From Ligula intestinalis (taxonomy: Eukaryota; Platyhelminthes; Cestoda; Diphyllobothriidea; Diphyllobothriidae), in contig JAYGXS010000003.1 of NCBI GenBank assembly GCA_036362985.1, forward strand, positions 81,995,746 to 82,059,745: a stretch of DNA of 64,000 nt, given 5' to 3'. The position numbers and the translations under genes were made by a program. This document shows, piece after piece, positions 42,237 to 56,200 of the stretch. How positions within the stretch are numbered: the stretch's first letter is position 1; the number at the start of each line of letters is the position of its first letter. The notes beneath the pieces were generated by a model that saw only the letters and a program-made list of their open reading frames with translations, was not told where the DNA came from and did not search any database.

Positions 42237-45200
42237 AGTAGTTGGTTGGTTGGTAGCCCATGTTGGATCAGGGGTTCCCGCCGGAGTCCAAACTGGGTGC
42301 AGTTGGGAGACGGAGAAAAGCCGCGACCTTGGCCGGCTCGAGCCAAAAATCCTCGGGGGTGAGTTTGGTGCCTGGCCGGGAACTGCAGGCGAAGAGGTGA
42401 CGTCAGTCATGCGGCGAGACGCCGCAGTCGGTACTGGCGAAGGAGCATGCAGTAGCCACTGCGAAGCTGCGCCAGGGTACAGCGAGTCACCCGTGGTAGA
42501 TGGCGTTCCGAGGTGGCAATCGGAGGTGGATAGCCACCCAGAAGGACCGGGGTATGGTAGCTGGATTTTGCGTCCACAACGGCTCTCTGGTGAAGGCGCT
42601 GGTAGCCTGTCCTGATGGCAGAGCTATCAGCGGGTAGATCCAAGAGAGAGACGAGGCGACAGCTGCCTTGTGGAGACCTCGGATAGACGTCCGAACGTTA
42701 CGGCTAGGCTCGGGAGCGTTGCAACAATGGTGGTTTGAATGGCCAAGTTGTGAACAGGTCCACTAGAACTGCTGGCCGAGGAGTTTGTTGTGTGCGGCGA
42801 CCGGCAGGACAGAAGCCTCCGTATGAAGGTGATCGATGGGCGACATTTTATAGCAGCCCGTGATCGTGCGGAGGGCACCATCCTGTGCTGACTGAAGGTG
42901 TCGGAGGCTGGAGGAGCTAATTGTGGGGGACCAGACTGTTGCCGCATATGTGAGATGCGGCTTGGCCAGCGCTTTGAATGTGGTCGTCAGCAACTCTTTT
43001 GAGCAGCCCCAGGAAGTGCCCGTGAGAGCTTTGAGGACCTTAGTGCACTGGCTCACTTTGCTTGTGACATCCCCCGCATGGTCTGCGAACGTGAAGAGCG
43101 GATGGAAACGGACGCCGAGGAGCTTGGGCTTACGGACCAGCGGTAAAGCCTCACCGTCGACGATGATATTCGGGTGACAATTGAACTCCTTCGGATCCAG
43201 CGTGAAAACAGTGACGGACAACTTTGCCACTGAGATCGAAATCCCGTGCTGAGTGAGGTAGTCCACAATATAAGGCATGAATTCCGGGAGGACCTGTGTA
43301 GCCTGATCAATGTTATGGTGCTGGCAGAAGAAGGTGACATAATCCGCGTATGATACCACTTTAGCGGGTGCTGGAGGGAGTGGGAGTTTCCGTATGTAAA
43401 TGTTGAACAGCGTCAGGCTGAGCATAGAGCCTTGAAGAACACTGCAGGTCTGCTTGCGGGGCTTGGAGAGAGTGCCGCGGAAAAGGACACGATCGTGGCG
43501 GCCACGGATGTAAGCCGCCAATCATCGGACCAGGCCAGTCGGGACGTTCAGAAGGACCAAGTCCTGCAAGACCTGATCGTGGCGGACGCTGTCAAAGGCT
43601 CGTGACAGGTCAATTGAGACAGCCACGGTCCGCGAAGCGGGCTTCTGTTGATTGAAGCCCTCGAGGATGGCGTCGCTGAGCTCGAAAAGAGTCGTTGTTG
43701 TGCCACGACCCGACCTGAAACCATGTTGGTGGCTGGACAGATCCGCTGCAGACGTCAGAATTGGACGGAGAAGTCGTTCCAAAATATTTTCCAGTGGACT
43801 GAGGTTGGCGATTGAGTGATAGGAGGTCACTTGACTGGGGTCCTTGCCAGCTTTGACCAGAGGAATGATGTCGGACTGGCGTCAGCAATCGGAGATTATT
43901 GAACTGGCCAGCAAAAGATTGAAAACGGCTGCCAGCTAGGCAGCCACCTTGGGGTTAATATGGCGCAAATGGATAGGAGCCAGGCCATTCGGTCCTAAGG
44001 CTTTCGAGACTTTCGTTTTCCTGACGGCAGTGACGATAGCAACGGCCGAGAAAGAAATGTCAGGAGGCGGGGCCTTGTGGAGGAGGCGAAGAAGGGAGCG
44101 CTGGCTTTTGGGTCTGGGCGCCGAGCGGGGCGAGAACAGCTTGTTCATCTTCGCGGCTATCGTACTGTTGTTGGAAATGAACTCGCCATCCCCGAAGCTA
44201 ATAGACTGGTTAAGTGTGTCAGCCTGGGGCTTGGTCAGATTACGTAGAAGTTTCCAGGTGGCAGCTGAGTTGCCGCGGAAATTAAAATCTGCAATTCTTT
44301 CACGCCAACGTCCCCGTTTGTCGTCATTGATGGTCTTGGTAATCAAGCCGTTGAGTTCGCCGACACGCGGGTCAGTTGCATCTCACGCTCTGATCTCGTC
44401 TCGCTCTCGTTCCAGTAGGTAGGCTTCGCGTGGGTAGTTAGGGCAAAGTACGGGAATGCGACCGTTCCGTATATGGTGGCCTGCTGCTGCCAGAAGCAGG
44501 TGACGAACGGCCCGCTCCGCCGTGTGGACACAGGTGGGGGACGGTAGCTGATCGGTTCCAGCTTCGCATTTGGCGGTGAACGCTGCCCAGTCAGCTCTCT
44601 TGAAGTTGATGAAGTGCCTGTTTGGAGCCTTGATACGGTCAGCAGAGGTGGCCTATTCGAGCACTATAGGGAGGTGATTGCCCCCTAGGCTGAGTACCGT
44701 GCTCCAGGTGGTGGAGGCTAACAGACTGAGACTGGCGAGGGAGACATTGGGAGAGCTGGGGGCACCGTTGGGTGGGAGCCGCGTTGGGCTGTCCTCGTTG
44801 AGGACTGCGAAGGGAGCTTGTTCTAGTTCATCGGCCAGGACTTCTCCCCGGGTATCAGCCGCCAAGTTGGAGCACCATAGGTCGTGGTGGGCGTTGAAGT
44901 CACCTAGCACCAAACTGTCTCCAGAAGGTAAGTAGGGAGCGATAGAAGCGATTAAACCAGGAGGAAAACTGGAAGTTGGAGGGATGTAAACGTTCACGAT
45001 GGTTAGCGGCACCGGGCCAATGTTAAGGGAAATCGCCAGTACTTCCGTGGGATCGGCACCAAGCAGGGGTAGCTGGTGATGGGCAATGGATTTGTCCACC
45101 AGGAAGGCCAAGCCTCTGCCTTTGTTGCGGCTGCGGTCACGACGGACGGTCGTTTAATCAGCACAGGACGGGGCCTCAGTGGATTAAGACTGCTTTGTCT

Positions 45201-45980
45201 CTTGGATAGCCAACACAGCTATGCTGTGCGAACGCATAAAGGCCAGGAGCTGGTCAAGCTTGCCAAGTAGGCCGTTGGCGTTGAACTGGAGGATATTTAG
45301 ACCAGGCGGTGAGGCAAGGTCGGGGACCAGAGGATTTGGGTTCAGGACAGGGTGGGCTGTAGGCGTGGAGACCGAAGGGGGCACCGGAAAGCTGGGACAC
45401 GCGAAGGCGGGCGAAGGCGGGCGACCAATCGGCAGCTGTGGCGAGGCCACTGCAGCGGAGATGGCACCAACCATTGCAGGAACCGCAAAGTGCAGACCAG
45501 TCGCGGCGGCCCAGGCGGGCTCGGCAGAACGAGCAGTACCACAGAGGGCCAGAATTGGCCTCAATTCCGGCGGCGATGAGGAGGAGTCGGAGCAGCGTGG
45601 CCGGGAGGGGCTGCTCCGTCATCAAAAACACGGGTTGGGCTGAGGGGGGGGGTTGATCCAACGTAGGGAGGTGGGTGTATCAGACCTTGGCCGCCGGGAG
45701 GGCGGGTGGGAACGCAGTTCGTAGACGCGTCTACTGTGGTTCCCGAAACGGAGTAGTAGGATGAAACGGTGACACACACAACCCTTCTTAGTTACTCGGT
45801 ACGCCAGGCAGCCCACAGCACTCGTCAAACCCACAGACTTGAAGTAATGGCGAGGCTCTGGCCAATAAATCACGTACTTTGACCGTAGACCTTTGACCGA
45901 AGACCTGTTTGAGCTCAACTTAACCGCGTGCGCACACAACCAGGATGAGTCCTTCCCACGCAACACGACCGGCTCACTCA
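42236..45980 (-). mobile_element. long non-LTR retrotransposon with PHD finger, endonuclease and RT (Jockey/CR1 group), decayed
   Basis: Minus-strand order is as follows. A PHD-like zinc finger (WYCSFCRARLG ... CGSCNGWCHLRCSGL) lies near 45545-45450. An APE endonuclease follows, with LNILQFNANGLLGKLDQLLA and IQETK at 45290-45184, then GRGLAFLVDKS and VLGDFNAHHDLW by 44653. Next are 44346-43936 (NGLAPIHLRHINPK) and the RT, with HGFRSGRGTTTTLFELSDA, VSIDLSRAFDSVRHD (43830-43522) and VVSYADYVTFF with C-terminal GVRFHPLF and HLTYAATVWSP (43521-42763). The catalytic YADD is YADY. Stops and frameshifts confirm decay. The 3' end is the GGTT-rich tract near 42236. The 5' end is uncertain. Confidence 0.85.
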
Positions 45981-46069
45981 CTCACACAGTGCACGTGATG
46001 ACGTTTGCAGCTGCGGCCAAGCGGAGAACTCTAACATGTCGGCTGCACAAGCCGCAAAGCCAATGCAGT

Positions 46070-47040
46070 CGCTCCCTACTTGAAACCACAATCTCACTGA
46101 TCCGATCTTGTACGCTTTGTTCTTCATGCACTGGAGAAAGAACTCGTACCCATTAAAAACACCTTACAAGAAAATGGATTCCCCGAAAAGCTCATTAATT
46201 AGTTTATGGAAGAACGTCCACCAAACTCGAAAGTACCGACGGCTGAGAAGAAAATCTTATTTCTTACATTACCATTTCAAGGTGATCCAGCAAGCGAACT
46301 TCTACAGCTTCGCCTGAACGCTGCAATCACGCGTACGTATCCAGCAGCTAAGCTAAGATTAGCATTTTCAAGCACTCAACTTCTTCGCCTTGAAGGCAAG
46401 GATGGACTCCCGCTCCAGACCTCATCCATGTGCATCTACAACTTTACATACTTCCGTTGGGCAAGTTACATTGGTCGAACAACTAGGCGGCTATCCAAGC
46501 GCATGCGGGAACACCATCCTGCCTGGCTAAACAAAGGCGAGGTCAAGTCAATATCTAGTGCAATTTTGGCTCACTTGGTTGACAGTGGTCACCGGGTAGA
46601 CGTAAACCAAGCGTTTCGAGTCTTGTATAAAGTGTAAGCGAAACACTCCATGTTCCTGCGTCAACGGATACTTGCGACGGCAGAAGCCGTGGCCTTACGA
46701 CTCACAAACCCGATCTTATGTGCGCGGAAGGCCTTCGGAGTGGCCCTACGGCTCCCGTGGCCGAGAATAAACTAAACATCCGTCCGCACACCTAGCATAC
46801 CGCCAGATGATGGGCAGACAGTGACAACTGGTGTCAAGACGCCGTGAAGCGACGAGACGACCAGGTGATACGAACTAATCGTGGGACACGTCCCTCTTCC
46901 CCCCTTTGATCTCTTAACAGTTCCCCCCGCCCCCCTTAAATACCGTTGATTGGTTGCTTAAACTTTTGCTAACTCTACCCCTTTATACTATTGCACACGC
47001 GTGATGATGAATTAAACGAAAACGTTCGTTCGCCTATCTT
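46070..47040 (+). mobile_element. Penelope-like element, 3' half with GIY-YIG endonuclease and terminal sequence
   Basis: From about 46085, frames give the RT end (LEKELVPIKNTLQENGFPEK with one frame change), then MEERPPNSKVPTAEKKILFL, LPFQGDPASELLQLRL, and the nuclease SYIGRTTRRLSKRMREHHPA with ILAHLVDSGHRVDVNQAFRV. It ends at a stop at 46637. The 3' part matches 28300-28790. Near the end lies a hammerhead-like plus-strand block: (G)TGATGA 47001-47007, GAAA from 47018, helix AAC/GTT around GTTC, then C at 47031. Position 3 of the core is G instead of C. Confidence 0.8.
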
Positions 47041-47298
47041 GGCATCTTGTACGCTTTTCTTGTCATAAGTACGCTCTGCTAGGTAAGCAGAAAGAGTCCT
47101 AATTTTCTGCCCCTCTTGTTGTGTTCTTCTTTGGGGACTGACACAAGGCATAACTAGACGGTGATATCTCGGCCGTGGCTACATTTAAAACAAGACCCAC
47201 ATCACGAAGAGCAGTTTAATGTCAAAAAAAGACTGTATTGTCACAAGGACTGGGTACATAAAATCCAGCAGCGAGGTAATTTACAAGCTGTACAGGTG

Positions 47299-50200
47299 CT
47301 AACGCTTCATATCGCCGAGGTCCTCAATCGCATCCATCGGTATCTAGAGGTTTAAAAAAGGTAAATTGATTATTCCCGTTTGACCGGAGTCCGCATAGTC
47401 TGAGCAAAAAAACTGGCAAGCTCACCTCGGGCCATTTTTCAGGAATGAGATCTAAGAGGTCATCCTTCACGTCACCCTGGATGACAATTTCACCGTTGTT
47501 GCTTGTTGCAGAACTGCCAGTGGCGAACTTTTGACCGAAAAATTTGGATGCGACCTTCAAATCAATGCCTTTTAACAGAAAAAAATAGGAGTGAGTTGCA
47601 TTTAGTTAGGTTGAGGTACTAACGTGTAATGCCGGCGCGCCTGCCCCAAATAAACTCCGGCATTCTGCACATAAGAATGCAAAGACAGAGGTTATTATTT
47701 ACGTATTTGATACTGTTTACCCTGGTTGACAAGATTATCGCGATCTGGCCAGTGCATAAACAGGAATTATCAGTTAAAATACTTAATCAATTGGAGAGTA
47801 AGCATTTGGACGGCCACGATATTACCAATAGAGGCGAACCGGTGTGTTCCACGAAACAGTTCAGAAGGAGAATATGCAATCGCTAGAGTAATGTGTTTAT
47901 TGGCCTGACATTTTGGAGCTTCTCTCGAGGAGAGTCGCAGATCGCTCATGTTGCTGGATGAATCAGCTTCACGGATGACACGGATGGCGGCGGCCCGTTG
48001 ACGGCAATCAGAAGCGAGCTCCTCACAGATATCAACCCAGTGTTTGTTCCAGTGTCGCAAGCCGTAAACGGTTACTAAGCCCATCCGCTCAACGTCCGAC
48101 TTGGCGGTGTTGAACCATGTCTTCAGTGGACCACCATGTCGGTATATACAGATTGCACTACGCGAGGGATTAACGGCCAATCTGCAGAGGTCAGTCAATG
48201 GTTTGCGCAGGACATGACCAAACCATAGCAATCGGCGATGTTAGATGCTAGATTTGGTAGTTTGACATTGGAAATTCGATCCTGCCAGAAGACTCTTAAG
48301 AAGCGTCGAAGACATCAGCGGTCAAAGACTTTGAGCGATAGGATGTCTGCCTTTCTGACAGGCCATGTTTTGCAAGCATATACTAACATCCGCCTCATTG
48401 ATGCTCCGTATATCAGCAGCTTTGTACATAAGCTGATGTCTGAGCGAGACCAGAGGTCTGGCTAGCAGGCTAGGTGCATTTTGAGCCTCCCCGACTCGGT
48501 TCTTGATTCCTTCTTTGGCCTGTCCGTTAGCTAGCATATTCGAGCCCAAATAGTGGAAGCGGCTAACTTCCTCGGTTGACCGCTCACAAACTGTGATGCA
48601 TCACTCAACTGATCAAGAACTTGAAGAAAACTGGGGAAAAAGTGCGTCCTTGACGAACTCTACAAGTCAGTGGGAAGGAATCTGACTCTTCACCAAGGGC
48701 TCTTACTCGGGCTGATGTTGTGCTATAGTAGGTTTTGATCAGATTGAGCAACTTTTTTGGAGACCATCAGCAAGCAAGATTTGCTATAAGGCTTCTCTTT
48801 CGATGGAATCAAAGGCGATCTTGAAGTCGATGAAACAGATGATGATGATGATGATGATCTGTTGATTCTGGTATCTGTGTTCCAGTATGGGGCATAGAAT
48901 GAAGATCTGGTCAACACATCTTCTACCTCGACGAATTCCTCCTAGGTTAGGACGAGTACGAAGATTGCGCTCAGTCAAAAATCAATGGAAAAGAAGGGTC
49001 GTAAACAATTTAGATGTTTGCCTTTTTGACAGGTCATGTATCGCAACCATATAATAACACTGATCTGATTGATGCCTTGTGTATCAACAGCTTCGTATGT
49101 AAGCTGATGTATGAGCGAGACTAGAGTGGTCTGGCTAGGAGCCTACATGCATTTAGAGCCTGCGCCATGTGGCTCTTGGTTTCTTCCTTGGCCTTTTCGT
49201 TGGCTAGCAGGTAACTTCTTCGATTGATATACCGCTAATAACCAATGGTTGTGCTGTGCCAAGATGCGTAGTCAGGAACTTAGTCTTGCGTATATTAATC
49301 GTCAGACCAACAGTTGCGCCGAGCTGGTGCTTCGGTCTAACATTGGCTGTAGTAAACAATTCTGAGATACGCGCATTGGCTGTAGTAACTGAGGAGCTAT
49401 TACTAAATATGACAATGTCATCGTCAGACTCCAGATCAGGAAATCTGAATCCAGGGCTGATTTCATATCCACTGTTAGGTAGAATTGATTGCTACATCAC
49501 CTAGTCATCAAAAAGTTGACGAGAACTGGGGAAAGAGGGCATCCTGTCGAACTCCACAAGTCAGTGAGAAAGAATCTGACTCTTCACAAAGGGCTCTTAC
49601 GCTGGTTGATATTGTGTTATAGAAGGCTTTGACCAGGTGGAGCAACTTCATTGGGAGACCGTCAGCAAGCAAGCTTTGCCATAAGGCTTCTCTGTCGATG
49701 GAATTAAAGGCAGTCTTGAAGTCGATGAAACAGATGGTGATGATCTGTTGATTCTGGTATCTGTGTTCCAGTATGCGGCGTAGAATGAAGGTCTGGTTAA
49801 CCCATCCTCTACCTGAACGAAATCCTCCTAGGTTAGGACGAGCACGAAGATTGCGCTCAATGAAAAATAAACGAGGAGGGGTGGTCGCAAACACTTTGGC
49901 GGCTATACCAATGAGACTGATGGCGTGAGGAGAGTCATAGGAAAGGGTGGAGGCCGAAGTATTTGCACAAAGTCTTGGCCAGGCGATCACACGCCTACGC
50001 TGAAGGTCGCAGTTTGAAACGACGATGGCTTGTCAGTCCGTACCTGAACCTTTAATTGTCATGATTTAGAAGAAACAGATGTGATCGCTAGGACAATAAT
50101 TGTATTCGTCTGATGTTTCGAAAGCCGTTCCGGATCCAGCATCAGAAACACAGCCAAATTTGGCAAGGCTGAAATTCCCTGCGAGAGGTGACAAATTTGT

Positions 50201-53200
50201 GAGATGTGAGTTACTTGAGTCATGGTGCACGGGCTCCAAGTCAAGTGCAATGACCTGCCAAATCCATAGTAGGTGCTGAGGCGCATTTCGATCGGAGCAA
50301 TTCGCCACTCAGAGAACACACAGGTGAAGACAGGCGTCGTCTAGCTCTAGCGCCAGGGAGCCGGGTAATACTTGTACTTGTTACGGCTGTGATCATGCCT
50401 GATCTAGCCGGCCTCAATGATGTCACGAACGGTTCCTCTCCATGCGTGGCGATTGGTGGCAGCGGATCTGGAAAGCTCCACCCAGTCTCTTCTCCAGCGA
50501 CGGAGACCGAATTAAGAAGGTCTAAGAACTGCTTCCATGTCTTGACGCACGGTGTCTAGCCAAGTCTTCACTTGCCCTCCTCTTCAAAGTTTCCTGGTGG
50601 GCTGTGGTGCCGGGTCAAGGGAGCATAGGTAAGCTCGTGGGGCGGACGACGGAGAACGTGTCCAAATCACCTCAGTCGCCTTTCTTGAATGGTCTGAGAT
50701 ATCCTCGTGATACGATCGCAGCGGGTGCAGACTGTCTCGTCTGAGATGGAGTCGCTATACTTACCTCGCAGGATCGTCCTCAGGCAACCGTGTCAAAGAC
50801 CTCCAGTCTTCGCTCATCTTCAGCGAGCACAGCCCAGCATTCACATCCATACAGGAGGACTGACCGGATGGATGTACGGTATACACGAATCTTCGTGGTG
50901 ATGGAGATGCCACACGGGATCCATAGGCACTTTCGAAGGATCGAGAAAACCCAGCGAGCAGCATCGATACGGGAGACAATGTCGTCCTTGCTCTGCCCAT
51001 TCGGTAGCGACCTCGCCCCGAGGTATTTAAAGCTGTCTTCTTCAAGTTGACGGCCGTTAATCTCCAGGGGTGCCTTTTCCTGGTCAGGGATGCAGCTTGA
51101 GAACAACTTCGTCTTTCCACAATTTAAGGACATGTCAACCGATATTGCGATCTCATTTAACCGCGACACTACCGAGTGTAGACCACCAAAGCTTGAGGCT
51201 AACAGCGCAAAATTATCGGCGTATTCAGGATCAGTTAGCCGGCGTCCGAGTGCAAGCTTAACACCATCCTCTTTATGTAGGGCCTTGCCGAGAACCCAGT
51301 CAATGACGTAATTAAACAGAATGGGCGAAAGGACGCAGCCCTGTCGGACACCAGACCGGATATCGAACGATTGAGAGATTGTTGTGGAGCAGGACTCGTG
51401 TGGTGGCAGACCGATAGTAGGCCAGCAGGGCAATCATCACGCTCAAGCCCACCACTGGCGATGAGAGTTCACCACTCGCACGCCGACTATTAAGCGCGCA
51501 AGCGGACAACTATCCTCGATAGGGGGAAAGTAGAGCCATTGTCTTCGGTATGCAGTAGCATAGCGAATGTATCCTAAAAACACTGAAAAGTCCTGTGCAT
51601 GAATTACTCATTTCTGCTATTGTCTCTGATGCTGGATGCGCGTCAGACTTCGAGATATCAGACAAATCAAATTCGTATCTCAGCAATCACAGCTGCTTCT
51701 TCCCAATTACTCCCCGAGTTTTGCACTTTCGCTTGTACTGCCATGCTTTAATCCCTGATGCTGATCTTTGGTGTGACGATTTGACTGGCGGTCACCGAGA
51801 CTGCTAGTGACCCTTGAAATATGTGTACTGTCTAGCAAGTATATTGGAAAGGGCGAGAAGATGGTTGGCGCTGTTACTTGTTGGGAATGCACCCATTCCC
51901 ACGATGACTAATCTTACAGAAAGGCCCCTGAGTGCAACTCCACGATATCGCGCGCCGCGGCTATCGATTTTCGTCTCATCTGATTGGTTCATTATCACCG
52001 AAGTGCCTCCTCATCAAGCGACTGAATACTTGCCTTGACTTGTACTGTCTGAATACACATCTCCTCCTGGCCGATTGACTTCTCTTACTCCCTCGTGCGG
52101 GCGTTCGGGACAACAGTTGGTCTATCTTAATGTTTCGCGCGAATTATAACGTTACTAGGCCACCACACGCCTATTATATTTGGATTTGCTCATGTTCATC
52201 ACTGGGAGTCGTAGCGAGCGAGATGAATGCTTTTCAGTCCGTACTAGAGCCGTTAATCACGGTGATTTCATTATCGTTGCCAATTCTTAGCGTGACGATT
52301 ATTCAGCGACTTGGCTCACTGTCATCGGGCTTGTTGGTCACCCGCGTAATAATGAATCATTGGAGAATTTAGCTGCCTTACTAGCACTTGGTCCTTTGAA
52401 ATTTGTGATGACAGTCTAGCAAGTATCTCAGAGCAAGTATCCGGTCAGTCTGCTCTATGGATGTGAATGCTGGGCTGTGCACGCTGAAGATGAGCGAAGA
52501 CAGGTCTTTGAACACCGGTGCCTGAGGATGGTCCTGCGAGTTAAGTATAGCGACTTCATCTCAAATGAGACCGTCCGCATCCGCTGCGATCGTATCACGA
52601 GGATATCTCAGACCATTCACGAAAGGCGACTGAGGTGATTTGGACACGTTCTCCGTCGTCCGCCCCACGAGCTTACCTATGCTCCCTTGACCCGGCACCA
52701 CAGCCCACCAGGAAACTTTGAAGAGGAGGGCAAGTGAAGACTTGGCTCGACAACGTCTGTCAAGAAATGGAAGCAGTTCTTGGGCCTTCTACATTCGGTC
52801 TCCGTCGCTGGAGAAGGGACTGGGTGGAGCTTTCCAGATCCGCTGCCACCAATCGCCACGCATGGAGAGGAACCGTTCGTGACATCACTGAGGCCGGCTA
52901 GATCAGGCATGATCACAGCCGTAACGAGTACAAGTATCGTAGAAAGGATAAACAAGTTTTGCTTTTTAATAATTCTATTAAAAAAACAAGTTTCTAAATT
53001 TTCAACGGCTAAAATTCAGATTGCCGGGAAGTTCAAAGAGAGTAAATGTGTTACAAAACTCAGTTAAAAGCCGAGATGCAGACAACAGAGAATTTTAAAA
53101 TTAGGGATGTGCGGAATCCAGCAAGAGCAACATTGTGCTTTAAAAAAACAAAACACTTAAAAACTCGAGTGATCGCCTTAAGTTCGGGTTGAAAGGGTCT

Positions 53201-56200
53201 ATTTATAGGGGTGCGCGTTTTCTTATTGTGAGATGCGATGAACACGAGTAGATGTGTGACAAAAGCGCAACCGACGAGGTTCCTTCATTTTATTTAAGAA
53301 ATTTCTCCGCTGAATGGACTGCTGATAGCAGGTTTTTGATTTAAGCCCAAGTTCAGGGCACTGCGTTAAATCTACGAAAAAAAACTTAAAAAAATCGACG
53401 ATCGACACTATGAATGACTGGAAGCAAACGGCTTCAACTGTTGGAACCGTACGCTGCTGTCATGACAGGGGAAAATGTCATCCCAAATATGAAATTGAAA
53501 CGACGCATCATTGTCAAATCAAAACCCCAGGCCTGGAAAGGTGGGAATTTGCACGTCGGTTTTTGATCCTCGAAGATGAAGTCGGACACTCTACGGAGAA
53601 GTTAAAGGTTCGGCGTCTTGCTGGCCGCGAGCGTAAAGGTTGATCTAGTTTGACTGACTGGCCATGGAAAGGAACAGACTCGTGCCCTTTTGTAGACTAA
53701 CCGACAATGACCAATCAACCAAAGATAGCCACAGCGACCACTCTCCCGTTTGTCTCCTAGGTAGTAGCTTTAAGGGCTCTTGGCAGGCCCAAATTGAGAG
53801 GGGAAAACATGTTCATTTCCACAATCAGATCAGCCTAGATTCACTTCCATAGTGATCCTGAACTTGCAGGGTGTAGAGTTTAGCAAGCGTGTGCTTGTGG
53901 GTGACAATCAAGTAAACAAAACACTGTCCTGTCCGGACACATAAGCACCAGCGTCGCTACCCCTACCAGCACCTGTATTTGGTAAAATCTAATATATTAG
54001 CTGGCCGCCAATGTAAATATCACTGATGGTAATTCTCCACGTCTTTGATAACGGGTCTGGAAATGAACCTATCTCTTTCCAGTGACGGTGGCTTTGTATG
54101 GATGGGCCAACAACCTTTTCCAAATCCTGGCTTTCTGACTGATGTCAAATTTGGGACTAATTCTGCAGTCATTTCCGGTCAGGCAGCATAATTTGACTTA
54201 GAACAGCAGCACTGTACTGATAGGGCAAACGTCCAATAATTTTAATTACTGCTCCTTTTCCGGGGGCCGCAAAATAGGTCTGACGGAACGGAGGCCTGGT
54301 ACACGCAGACAGTTTATGTTACCTGTGACTGAGCGGGTAGAATGAGAACGACATCAGCCAGGGAATAATAAAAATGCGCATGTCCTTTTGACCCCAGAAA
54401 AACCGAAAAAAATAGCGAAAGAGCAGCCTGAAAACTAAGCTGTAAATGTGTGGGTTCTTTGTCAAGACGCTTAGATGGGTGCCACATTTCGCTGTGTGCA
54501 TTTTTTTCTACGGATGGTCTGTCAGCTACGGGCATCTTTGTCAGCCATATGCGGACGAAATCGTCACCGATGTGTTCTAGTTTGGACTTGACAGTCCCAA
54601 TTGTAAACGGAAGAAGCACCTTTGACCCTGCATGAAGTCGAATGATGGAGACACGAGTGCCGTCATCAGAACAAGTAGCAAATATATGGGCATCTCAGAA
54701 GGCGCCGGGGTATCATGATAACTCAACGGACGCATGGAAAACTCGCAGGAACCCTACGAGTAGCATCGACTAAGGTTTTGATATCTATTTGAATATTGTT
54801 AAGGATAAAGTTCTTTGGTAAAGAACAATTTATATTGTGTGAGTTTTCGACTCTGGTTCTCCAGCTTGTCAGTAGAACATAATAAACATTATTCTTTCCC
54901 AAAAGACTTAATCGTTAACAATATATATCGCTTGGTATGCCAATATTTCAATAAATGACCTTAATATCACCGGCGATCGCAAGTTCTGCTGGAGATATCT
55001 GGACGCGCATACTGATTTGCTTTTGATCACAGGTAGGTCATCAAAGTTGGACGCTAACAAGGGAGTTTTGCCGGCATGGTAAAAGTCAGTTGCCAGGTGT
55101 AATTTTTGAGCAGCCAAAACTGCTTTACCCCTCTCAGAGGATTCAGTTAATGAAACTGCCAGGTACAGATCCCGTGACATATGATGCAGCTAGACAAATA
55201 ACCATCGCTGCGACCGAGCCTCGCCTCTGTATCACTATTGCGTCTGTTCTAAATCCAATACAGGGAAACGCATTCATATCGCCAAAACACTGACTCGGTG
55301 CAGCCAGTCACTACGGGTCCGGAAAATACATTTGAATAATTTTTTAAATTCTGCAATGCTTACGGTTCGCCTTCTTCAAACCTAATTATGACAATACCGA
55401 TGAGCGGGTCCAAAATTCCACTTAGCTTACTCAGGAAATCAGGACTTTAACGATGACTACTTAGGACAGCATTTGTACGTGACTCGTATTGTAATAATGG
55501 AGCATCTCTGAGAAGGATGAGAAATGAGGCTTCAAACGTAGTTGGACAAAAGCATCATCCGAATTTTCGTATTGTGGTTAGTTTTCTTTTAACAAGCTCA
55601 AATGTTAAGCAATATGAAATACTAATATAAATAGGATGCTGTCAAGCTGTTTGACCGCACGATCATCAATTGATATTAAGGTTCAGCATTTTATCTGCGA
55701 TGCACACCCTAAACCAGTTTGAAACTTCCGGCATAAGTAACTCAAAAAATAACAGAGAGTTCATATAATCTGCTAAAGTAAATGGTGGTGCAATCGCGAG
55801 AAATACACAAGAATAAAGGCAATAAAAACACGGCATATAGGCACGGAGATACGGGGTCCATATCAAAACGACACTGAGGTATTATCTCTGAATTAAATGA
55901 AGCATCTGTACTGGACAAATCTTACACGTTAACCGAAACGCTCAGTCAGTATACTGAATATACACCCTATATATGGGGTGTGTAAAAGGGATTTCACATT
56001 ATTGATATGGATTTACAAGCTCACCAAACGTGTCCAGGCCCATAACACTGGTAGTGTACTTGTTCTTTCCCCTTGAAGCTCGGAAAAGGGTTATTTTTTG
56101 TTGCACTGGTTTTTTAGCCCCGGAGCCTTTGCCTCCGCGTACTTGACGAGACTTCTTTTTAGTCTCAGTATCGTCCGTAACTAAATATATATTGATTAAA

